DNA of 7,826 nt from Giesbergeria sp. (lineage in GTDB: Bacteria > Pseudomonadota > Gammaproteobacteria > Burkholderiales > Burkholderiaceae_C): NCBI GenBank assembly GCA_017998735.1, contig JAGOCN010000064.1, forward strand, positions 1 to 7,826, written 5' to 3'. The notes below the pieces were generated by a model. That model searched no databases, was not told the origin of the DNA, and saw only the letters and a program-made list of their open reading frames with translations. This document shows, in pieces, positions 1 through 4,414 of this stretch; the stretch's first letter is position 1; each line of letters opens with the position of its first letter. The position numbers were made by a program, and so were the translations under genes.

Positions 1-164
1 TCCTGAGACTTTGCCACGTACGTTTGGTGTTGTGGAATTGCAATTGCAGCCAGAATACCAATAATCGCCACCACGATCATCAATTCGATCAGCGTGAAAC
101 CCTTCTGGGCGGCACGGCGGGCATTGCGCATTTTGTTTTGCATGGTGTTGACTGGCATGGACAT
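1..164 (-). CDS. pilA: type IV pilin (major pilin-like), N-terminal part
   Basis: This is the first 54 codons of a type IV pilin, the subunit that is processed by prepilin peptidase, methylated, and assembled into pili at the inner membrane. What is seen: a basic leader (residues 1-22, ending Ala-Ala-Gln-Lys-Gly), then the peptidase site G22/F23, then [20 protein letters not shown] with the conserved Glu at +5 of the mature protein, and Pro at the end of the hydrophobic helix. The start at 164 is chosen because AGGAGA lies 6 nt upstream (171-176). In-frame Met codons at residues 3, 8 and 12 are alternatives. The 22-residue leader is long for a type IVa pilin. The gene is cut by the window edge, so the C-terminal disulfide region is not visible. 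A sigma-54-type promoter lies about 200 nt upstream. A minor pilin or pseudopilin cannot be excluded without the rest. Confidence 0.9.
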   Translation of the reverse strand, partial: MSMPVNTMQNKMRNARRAAQKGFTLIELMIVVAIIGILAAIAIPQHQTYVAKSQ

Positions 165-359
165 GGAAATTCTCCTGAAGAAAGAAAAATAACGAATAAA
201 GATAAGAAACACAAGAAGACCGGGAACCCACCTGAAACCGGTTATTTCTCTTTCTCTCCAGCTTTGCCTGAATGCCTGCCTGCATCGCTGCAAGGTCGGG
301 CCAGGCTAAGACTGTAAAGAAAGGAAGGTCGCTCTCGGGAGCAGGCTTGCAAAGGTATA

Positions 360-375
360 AGCAGGTTGCGTGCCA
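360..375 (-). promoter_or_regulatory. candidate sigma-54 (RpoN) promoter of the pilin gene
   Basis: On the minus strand 375-360 reads TGGCACG-CAAC-CTGCT. Compared with the sigma-54 consensus TGGCACG-N4-TTGCW it differs at one position only (C for the first T of TTGC). The invariant GG (374-373) and GC (362-361) are at the required 10-nt spacing. This predicts a transcript start near 349 and a leader of about 185 nt before the pilin start at 164. RpoN-dependent pilA promoters are established in Pseudomonas aeruginosa; use here is inferred from the match and its position. Confidence 0.65.
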
Positions 376-468
376 GAAATACATTGTGTCTTTGAAAAAC
401 CGCTGGTTACAGTGCGGCCAGCCGGAAAAAAGACAAAGCGGGTCGCGCAAAACGGCACGTCACAACCG

Positions 469-527
469 AAATTGTCTGAAAATGACAATTTTGTTCGTAC
501 CTAATTGTCACAAAGTGCGAATTTGTC
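469..527 (-). promoter_or_regulatory. cluster of TTGTC/GACAA boxes, candidate enhancer for PilR-like activator
   Basis: A perfect inverted repeat AAATTGTC / GACAATTT occupies 469-476 and 484-491 with a 7-nt spacer. Two further copies in direct orientation, AATTGTC (503-509) and AATTTGTC (520-527), follow. Relative to the predicted pilin transcript start (349) they lie at about -120 to -180. This is where NtrC-family activators of sigma-54 promoters bind. P. aeruginosa PilR recognises repeated TGTC-containing boxes upstream of pilA, so a PilR-like protein is the natural candidate. The identity of the binding protein is inference. Confidence 0.4.
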
Positions 528-552
528 TTACAAAGCTTTGCGCTTTGCTGTG

Positions 553-812
553 CTTTGCGGGTGAGGCAGGCAAGGAAGTTCTTGGGAAAGGGCGGCAGTG
601 GCAGTTGCCGGCGCTGCTGGCCCTCATCCCCGCCTTCTCCCAGAGGGAGAAGGGGCCATGCCGGAGCCCAAAGGAGCAATGCCGGGGCTCAAAGGGGCCA
701 CCGGGCTCCAAAGGGGCAATGCCGAGGCCCAGCGGCATGGCTGCGGTTGTTTGGTGCCAAATCAGGCTCCAGCCCATTGCCAGCGTGCGCCAGCAGCTAT
801 TGAATCAGTAGC
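553..812 (+). repeat. composite intergenic repeat, copy A
   Basis: About 260 bp whose parts recur in the same order at 1682-1904: a CTTTGCGGG start (553-561), GTTCTTGGGAAAGGG, GGCAGT repeats (594-605), and a conserved hairpin module (611-656). The hairpin has a perfect 9-bp stem CCTTCTCCC/GGGAGAAGG (633-641, 645-653) and loop AGA. Then come short tandem units, a TTTGGTGCC segment, and an imperfect palindrome GCTATTGAATCAGTAGC (796-812). The hairpin and the terminal palindrome each resemble REP-like repeats I recall as common in Comamonadaceae genomes. There is no transposase and no coding signal. Confidence 0.75.
662..722 (+). repeat. three imperfect 19-21 bp tandem units inside repeat copy A
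   Basis: Three head-to-tail units start at 662, 683 and 702. Each has the pattern CGG-(A/G)GC(C/T)C-AAAGG-(A/G)GC followed by AATGC or CAC. A partial unit (AAGGGGCCATGC) precedes them at 650. The second composite repeat carries fewer units, so this is a small variable-number segment. Confidence 0.7.
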
Positions 813-949
813 AAGAAGTGCTGTGCCACAGGGCGATCGCATCCAAATATGCTGAAGGGTCAAAATTCTCATACAGGCCCGGAATCACGGGACGCCCACT
901 TCAACCTGGTTCAAGAGAAGTTGTGAGATTTGAAGCAACCAACCCCGTT

Positions 950-1288
950 TCAATACAAGGCAGCCAGCGCTGCCTCGGGCGCTCTGTCCAGTACTTTCAG
1001 CAGCGCTTTCGCGGCACCTGTCGGGCTGCGCTTGCCTTGTTCCCAGTTGCGGATGGTGTCGAGCGAAACGCCAATGCGCTCAGAAAGTTCGGCTTGGCTC
1101 AAACCCAGGCGTTTGCGCACACGGCGCGCAAATTTGGCAGTGTCTTGCAAGGCTTGGGCTTCATCATGGGCCGCCTGCCTGTTGATATCGGCCTCAGTGG
1201 TGGCATCCACACGGGCCATGTCAATGCGCCCCACAGCCAATGCGGCTGGAGCGGCCGAATCAAGGGTCACGCGTACTGTCTTTTTCAT
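950..1288 (-). CDS. helix-turn-helix (XRE-type) antitoxin paired with BrnT
   Basis: A 112-residue protein probably acting as the antitoxin and autorepressor of the upstream BrnT toxin. Residues 54-103 form a classic lambda-repressor-type helix-turn-helix: RRVRKRLGLSQAELSERIG then VSLDTIRNWEQGKRSP. The turn region SQAELSERIG and the recognition-helix stretch LDTIRNWEQGKR are typical. The N-terminal 50 residues (KKTVRVTLD, then an Ala/Asp/Glu-rich segment) may be the toxin-binding part. The start at 1288 is chosen because GAGAGG sits 9 nt upstream (1298-1303) and the homologous start MKKTVRV is typical. A frame extending to 1384 would overlap the toxin gene far more. The start overlaps the end of the toxin gene by 29 nt, implying translational coupling. 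Usual BrnT partners (BrnA) have a ribbon-helix-helix domain, absent here. The neutralising role is inferred from gene pairing. Confidence 0.85.
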   Translation of the reverse strand: MKKTVRVTLDSAAPAALAVGRIDMARVDATTEADINRQAAHDEAQALQDTAKFARRVRKRLGLSQAELSERIGVSLDTIRNWEQGKRSPTGAAKALLKVLDRAPEAALAALY

Positions 1289-1544
1289 GGTTCTGGACCT
1301 CTCGTTGGTTGGCTTTGCGGGCTGAGATGATGCGCAGGGCGTCTTGCCTGGGGGTGTAGACCACCACAAACAAGCGTTGCTCAATACGCCCTACCAACTG
1401 ATAACGCTCTTCGCCATAGCTGTGCCGGGTGTCGGCGCGGACAAACCGGTTCGGATCGAAGAATGCTCGGGCGGCATAGGCAAAGTCAAACCCGCGCTCC
1501 TGAAAGCAGGTTTCGCTCTTTGCTTCATCCCACTCAAAATTCAT
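1260..1544 (-). CDS. brnT: BrnT-family toxin (DUF497, RelE-like ribonuclease)
   Basis: A 94-residue protein of BrnT/DUF497 type. BrnT of Brucella is a RelE-fold ribonuclease that blocks translation until bound by its antitoxin. Seen here: the N-terminal FEWDEAKSE signature (residues 3-11), G18-F-D-F-A-Y-A-A then FFDP (28-31), GEERYQLVGRI (44-54), a hydrophobic strand LFVVVYT, and RIISARKA followed by E82 (71-82). These match the family order, and the length is normal. The toxin gene comes first, as in brnTA, and the antitoxin start overlaps its end. No good Shine-Dalgarno is visible before the ATG at 1544, so initiation may be weak. The module lies between two direct copies of a composite repeat, suggesting an accessory insertion. 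Whether the toxin is active cannot be told from sequence. Confidence 0.85.
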   Translation of the reverse strand: MNFEWDEAKSETCFQERGFDFAYAARAFFDPNRFVRADTRHSYGEERYQLVGRIEQRLFVVVYTPRQDALRIISARKANQREVQNHEKDSTRDP

Positions 1545-1612
1545 GGATAAGTGTCGTTCATTGGCCTACTTTTTGCAAACTGGTATTGCCCTGCTACTTG
1601 GGTGCCGCAGGC

Positions 1613-1681
1613 AACCAGGGGACACCCATCTCCCCGGTTTTTGGAGAGCCAAAGGACACCACTGATCTCCTGGTTCCTCGG
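1613..1681. repeat. two imperfect direct repeats of about 33 bp
   Basis: Unit 1 (1613-1644) and unit 2 (1647-1681) share ACC or GCC, then GGACACC, CTCC, GG and TTTTTGG or TTCCTCGG in the same order, differing by substitutions and a 3-nt insertion. Unit 1 contains GGGGACACCC, a motif I associate with intergenic repeats in several proteobacteria. The link to a specific element is uncertain. Confidence 0.55.
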
Positions 1682-1904
1682 TTTTGCGGGCGAGGTGGCG
1701 TGGCAGTTTTGGGAAAGGGTAGGGCAGTGGCAGTGGCAGTGGCCGGCGCGGCTGGCCCTCATCCCCGCCTTCTCCCAGAGGCAGAAGGAGCAATGCCAGG
1801 GGTCAAAGAGGCGATGCCGAGGCCCGGCGGTGTGCCTGTGGTTTGGTGCCGAACAGGGCTCCAGCGCAATGCAATCAAGCGCCAGCAGCTATTGAATCAA
1901 TAGC
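1682..1904 (+). repeat. composite intergenic repeat, copy B
   Basis: Second copy of the element at 553-812, same orientation, about 223 bp. It starts TTTTGCGGG (1682-1690), has three GGCAGT units (1723-1740), and the hairpin module at about 1746-1790 (stem 1768-1776 and 1780-1788, one mismatch, loop AGA). It has a shorter tandem segment, the TTTGGTGCC segment, and ends in a perfect palindrome GCTATTGA-A-TCAATAGC (1888-1904). The difference in length from copy A comes mainly from fewer tandem units. Together A and B bracket the toxin-antitoxin genes as direct repeats. Confidence 0.75.
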
Positions 1905-1986
1905 AAAAAAATGGACCGACCGAGAAAAGGCGCTTGCACCACCTGCCTGTCTGCCTGTGCCACCACTCCCACTGCGACCGCTATTG

Positions 1987-2769
1987 CTATTGCACAAAGC
2001 GCATCTGCGTGCCGGCCAGCTCGATCAGGTCGTTGCACGACAGCGGCAGGGGCGTGGTGCCGATGGCGGTGCCGTTCAGCACGGTCTGGTCGGGGCCTTC
2101 CAGGTGCATCAGCACAAAGCCGTGGTGGCGGCGGGTGATGGAGGCCACGGCCACGCCGGGCTTGCCGATGGTGGTGACCACTTTGGTCAGCGTCACCTCG
2201 CGCCCTGCGGCGGTGCCGCTGATGACCTGGATGGACGCGCTGACCGGCATGGCGGCATAGCCCAGCGGCGCAGGGATGGAAGCGGCGCCGGTTTCGCCGG
2301 TCATGGAGTGGGCAGAAGAAGCAGAGGAAGCGGCAGAGAAGCCGTTGCAGGGGCGCTGCTGGCCTGGTTGCCACGGGGGTTGCTGCGACTGCGCATGTGG
2401 ACAGGGCTGTGTATCTGGTGGGGGCGGCACCAGCTGCGGCGCGCCCAGGGCCGCCGTGGCCTGCAGGTGCAGCGCCGCGTCCACCGTGTCCAGAAAAAGC
2501 ACCTTGTGCTTGCCCATTTCAATGGTGTCGCCGCTGACCAGCAGCTGGCGCTGCACGGCCTTGCCGTTGATGTAGCTGCCGTTGGTGCTTTGCAGGTCCT
2601 GCAGTTCCACGGCGCTGCCGGTGCAGTGCAGCACGGCGTGTTCGCCGCTGATGGCAAGGCTGTCGATGACGATGTCGTTGTAGGGGCGCCGGCCCAGGGT
2701 GGTGCGCTCCTTTTTCACATCCACCTCCTTGATGACGACCCCGTCGATGGAGATGATCAATCGGTGCAT
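1987..2769 (-). CDS. FHA-domain phosphothreonine-binding signalling protein
   Basis: A 260-residue cytoplasmic protein. FHA domains bind phosphothreonine peptides made by Ser/Thr kinases. Residues 1-95 are a complete FHA domain: TTLGRRPYNDIVID (23-36, with the conserved G-R), S41-G-E-H44, then LQSTNGSYINGK (59-70) with the key Asn. A Pro/Gln/Ser/Ala-rich linker follows (about 111-172). Residues about 178-260 look like a second, divergent FHA fold: GREVTLTKVVTTIGKPG, ITRRHHGF, LNGTAIG, NDLIELAGTQMRF. Several phosphopeptide-binding residues there are changed. The start at 2769 is chosen because AGGAG lies 10 nt upstream (2780-2784) and MHRLIISIDGVVIKEV is a typical family start; an ATG at 2790 is an alternative. 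It lies 262 nt downstream of a PP2C phosphatase gene on the same strand. A sigma-54-type site in that gap suggests separate control. Partner proteins are not visible. Confidence 0.88.
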   Translation of the reverse strand: MHRLIISIDGVVIKEVDVKKERTTLGRRPYNDIVIDSLAISGEHAVLHCTGSAVELQDLQSTNGSYINGKAVQRQLLVSGDTIEMGKHKVLFLDTVDAALHLQATAALGAPQLVPPPPDTQPCPHAQSQQPPWQPGQQRPCNGFSAASSASSAHSMTGETGAASIPAPLGYAAMPVSASIQVISGTAAGREVTLTKVVTTIGKPGVAVASITRRHHGFVLMHLEGPDQTVLNGTAIGTTPLPLSCNDLIELAGTQMRFVQ

Positions 2770-2825
2770 GGGGGGGTGGCTCCTGCTCATGGCGTGCCTG
2801 ACGGCATTGGAATGGAATGCATGGT

Positions 2826-2864
2826 GAAGAAAGGAAAAGAAGGAGAAAGAGGAAAAAAGGGGGG
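2826..2864. repeat. 39-bp uninterrupted purine run
   Basis: Every plus-strand base from 2826 to 2864 is A or G, ending AAAAAA then six G. In the FHA transcript this is a pyrimidine-only stretch 57-95 nt before the start codon. It could affect leader structure or bind a protein; no function is known. Confidence 0.8.
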
Positions 2865-2886
2865 TTGCCGCACAGGATGCAATGGA

Positions 2887-2920
2887 GCAGTTCTGTGGGC
2901 AGTTCTGCGGGCAGTGCGTG
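2887..2920. repeat. 12-bp tandem repeat at the predicted FHA transcript start
   Basis: GCAGTTCTGTGG (2887-2898) and GCAGTTCTGCGG (2899-2910) differ by one base. A partial third unit GCAGTGCGTG (2911-2920) follows. It overlaps the region just downstream of the candidate sigma-54 site. Confidence 0.75.
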
Positions 2921-2934
2921 CAATATGCGTGCCC
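2919..2934 (-). promoter_or_regulatory. candidate sigma-54 (RpoN) promoter of the FHA gene
   Basis: On the minus strand 2934-2919 reads GGGCACG-CATA-TTGCA. It matches TGGCACG-N4-TTGCA at every fixed position except the first base. GG (2933-2932) and GC (2921-2920) have the correct 10-nt spacing. It sits between the phosphatase and FHA genes and points to the FHA gene, predicting a start near 2908 and a leader of about 139 nt. The activator is unknown; no obvious enhancer pair was identified upstream. Confidence 0.55.
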
Positions 2935-3031
2935 GCAACAGGGCCGGTGTGCCGCCGGGCAACTGGACTGTGGTTGCACGCTGCGCTGGCCGGCCGCACG
3001 GCGTGTGCAGCGTTCCGGGGGGCCGGCGCCC

Positions 3032-3913
3032 TCATGGCGAGCCCAGCCAGCGCGCGATCAGGCCGCGCCGGAGGTGTCGGGCAACAAAGGGGCCGGAAAA
3101 AGCCTGGGCGCCCTGCAGCGGCGCCAGCGCGGCAACCGGCTGCAGCGCCGGCCAGTCCGCGGGCGGGGGGCCGGCCTGCACCAGCAGCACGGTGATGTTG
3201 TCGCGCCCGCCGCGCAGGTTGGCGGCGTTGACCAGGCACTGCGCCTTGTCCTGCAGCGGCGCACGGGTGGCGGCAATGGCCTGCAGGTCGGCGCTGCCGA
3301 GCATTTCGCTCAGGCCGTCGGAACACAGCAGAAACAGGTCGCCGCTGTGCAGCGGGTGCTGGCTCACTTCCACCTGCACCGAGGCTTCGACCCCCAGCGC
3401 GCGCGTGACCAGGTTGCGCTGGCTGGACACGGCGGCCTGCTGCGGCGTGATCAGGCCGGCGTCCAGCTGCTCCTGCAAGAGCGAATGGTCGCGCGTGAGC
3501 TGCTCCATGCTGCCGCCGCGCAGGCGGTAGCAGCGCGAGTCGCCCACATGCCCCAGCACCACATGCGTGCCGCAGAACACGGCTGCCACCAGCGTGGTGC
3601 CCATGCCGGCCCACTGGTGCTGCGCCTGGGCAGCGCCGTAGATGGCGCGGTTGGTGGTTTCAATGCAGGTTTGCAGCGCCTCGGCCAGCTGCTGCGGGGC
3701 CAGGTCCAAAGGGCGGGGCAGCCGGTCCATCCAGGCGGCCAGCTCGGCGCGCACGCCGGTGGTGGCCATGTGGGCCGCCACTTCGCCCGCGTTGTAGCCG
3801 CCCATGCCGTCGGCCAGCAGGGCGGCGCGGTGCTGCGGGTCCAGGCTGGCCGCGTCTTCGTTGTTGGTGCGCACCCGCCCGGTGTCGGTGCAGCTGCAGT
3901 ATTCGTAGTGCAT
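3032..3913 (-). CDS. PP2C-family Ser/Thr protein phosphatase (Stp/PppA type)
   Basis: A 293-residue metal-dependent phosphatase that removes phosphate from Ser/Thr residues. All bacterial PP2C motifs are present: RTNNED (15-20), LADGMGGYNAGEVAA (33-47), GMGTTL (103-108), GHVGDSRCYR (121-130), TRDHSL (140-145), LLCSDGLSE (195-203) and GGRDNITVLLV (235-245). The metal-binding aspartates D20, D35, D199 and D238 are intact, so it should be active. A 45-residue tail with a basic amphipathic end (ARHLRRGLIARWLG) follows the catalytic domain. The start at 3913 gives the usual MxYEYxxxTDTG beginning, although the Shine-Dalgarno is weak; the in-frame extension to 3985 is low-complexity and was not used. 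The adjacent FHA gene suggests a phospho-signalling pair, of the kind that controls type VI secretion or division elsewhere. No kinase is in this window. Confidence 0.93.
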   Translation of the reverse strand: MHYEYCSCTDTGRVRTNNEDAASLDPQHRAALLADGMGGYNAGEVAAHMATTGVRAELAAWMDRLPRPLDLAPQQLAEALQTCIETTNRAIYGAAQAQHQWAGMGTTLVAAVFCGTHVVLGHVGDSRCYRLRGGSMEQLTRDHSLLQEQLDAGLITPQQAAVSSQRNLVTRALGVEASVQVEVSQHPLHSGDLFLLCSDGLSEMLGSADLQAIAATRAPLQDKAQCLVNAANLRGGRDNITVLLVQAGPPPADWPALQPVAALAPLQGAQAFSGPFVARHLRRGLIARWLGSP

Positions 3914-3950
3914 GGTCTGCCGTGAAGGGATGTCAGGCGCGCCGCGCCGG

Positions 3951-3977
3951 CATGGCGTGCATGGCATGCATGGCGTG
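3951..3977. repeat. three 9-bp tandem units
   Basis: CATGGCGTG, CATGGCATG and CATGGCGTG stand head to tail (3951-3959, 3960-3968, 3969-3977), about 38 nt before the phosphatase start codon. Confidence 0.85.
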
Positions 3978-3996
3978 CACTGCACGGTGCGCCGGG

Positions 3997-4014
3997 GCAG
4001 CAGAGCGCTGCTGC
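3997..4014 (-). promoter_or_regulatory. perfect inverted repeat in the phosphatase leader
   Basis: GCAGCAG-AGCG-CTGCTGC gives a perfect 7-bp stem with a 4-nt loop. A second small palindrome GTGCA-C-TGCAC lies at 3975-3985. They could form leader hairpins or be an operator. There is no direct evidence for either. Confidence 0.45.
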
Positions 4015-4252
4015 TGTCGTTGCTGTTCAGTTGCGGCCCCTGGCGCCGCGCCGCCCCGGCCGCAATGCGGCCCGCGAGGGGGTGGAAAAAGCGCCATGGT
4101 GGGTTGGGTGGGGGTGTGCGGCCTGCATCATAGACGAGGGGTGGTCTTTGCCGCTGTGCTGTCCAGCACCGTTACATGGTGACGGGGCAGCCGTGGCCAT
4201 ACGGGGCATTTGCCAAGCCCTGGGTGCCGGATGGCGCGCCCGCTGCGGGCAC

Positions 4253-4283
4253 AAAAAAGCGCCTGGGCGTGGGCCGCAGGCGC
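4253..4283 (-). terminator. intrinsic terminator of sucC-sucD
   Basis: Reading the minus strand, GCGCCTG (4283-4277), an 11-nt loop, CAGGCGC (4265-4259) and then TTTTTT (4258-4253) form a GC-rich 7-bp stem followed directly by a U-tract. It lies about 130 nt beyond the sucD stop and before the phosphatase gene. Confidence 0.8.
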
Positions 4284-4414
4284 GTTTATGGCAGTCCAGC
4301 AATTTGGCGTATTCAGCCATTCGGCAATGGCAAGGCAGGGGCGCCGGTGCAAGGCGCGGTGGTCTGCCTTGGGGTCTGCCGTTGCGTGAAAGGGCTGGCG
4401 TGCGGGGCCTTGGC
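4253..4414 (-). ncRNA. structured sucD 3' UTR, candidate 3'-derived small RNA
   Basis: The 162 nt after the sucD stop fold into a series of hairpins. The first has a nested stem CAAGGCAG/CTGCCTTG (4331-4338, 4364-4371) enclosing GCGCC/GGCGC (4341-4345, 4353-4357). The second has GCCATT/AATGGC (4316-4321, 4326-4331) with loop CGGC. The third is the terminator. The 5'-most two share base 4331, so they may compete. Such a stretch ending in a Rho-independent terminator is the usual form of 3'-UTR-derived sRNAs. In E. coli the sRNA SdhX (RybD) comes from the 3' end of the sdh-suc transcript. Production here is inference. Confidence 0.3.

Larger units (their letters stand above)
165..949. other. 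long intergenic region between pilin and antitoxin genes
   Basis: These 785 nt have no convincing gene. They hold the pilin leader and a candidate sigma-54 promoter, TTGTC boxes, and composite repeat copy A (553-812). The stretch 813-949 before the antitoxin stop contains nothing I can name. The part from about 170 to 550 is clearly richer in A+T than the rest of the window, as expected of a control region. Short open frames here have no recognisable protein features. Confidence 0.7.
1545..1986. other. intergenic region between brnT and the FHA gene
   Basis: These 442 nt contain the upstream region of the toxin gene (1545-1612), a tandem pair of about 33-bp repeats (1613-1681), composite repeat copy B (1682-1904) and an unremarkable 80 nt up to the FHA stop codon. 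I see no gene and no clear terminator for the FHA gene. A clear promoter for brnT could not be picked out; a TTGCAA at the right distance has only a poor -10 partner. Confidence 0.65.
3914..4252. other. intergenic leader region upstream of the phosphatase gene
   Basis: These 339 nt separate the sucD terminator from the phosphatase start, so the phosphatase gene needs its own promoter. The stretch holds a 9-bp tandem repeat (3951-3977) and two perfect inverted repeats (3975-3985 and 3997-4014). A TATGAT at 4132-4127 on the minus strand resembles a -10 box but has no matching -35. No gene is supported here. Confidence 0.6.

Noticed and set aside
288..303. Second sigma-54-like site upstream of the pilin gene (TGGCCCG...TTGCA on the minus strand)
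   Set aside because: The GG and GC are 9 nt apart instead of 10, and the -24 box is poorer. The site at 360-375 has correct spacing.
662..722. Tandem units as a CRISPR array
   Set aside because: The units abut one another without unique spacers and are only 19-21 bp.
1260..1384. Longer antitoxin starting at 1384
   Set aside because: It would overlap the toxin gene by 125 nt and add a Cys/Trp/Pro-rich segment. The ATG at 1288 has a better ribosome-binding site and a typical N-terminus.
1888..1911. Palindrome next to A7 as a terminator of the FHA gene
   Set aside because: For minus-strand transcription the T-run comes before the hairpin, and on the plus strand it is an A-run. Neither orientation makes an intrinsic terminator.
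1843..3195. 450-codon open frame on the plus strand
   Set aside because: It lies antisense to the FHA gene and part of the phosphatase gene, has low-complexity Ala/Gly/Arg/His-rich composition and no recognisable domain. It is a by-product of GC-rich codon use.
2882..3925. 347-codon open frame on the plus strand
   Set aside because: It mirrors the phosphatase gene, whose motifs are complete, and the antisense product has no domain.
4127..4132. TATGAT as a -10 box for the phosphatase gene
   Set aside because: No -35 resemblance exists at 16-18 nt spacing, and it lies over 210 nt from the start codon. It is too weak to call.
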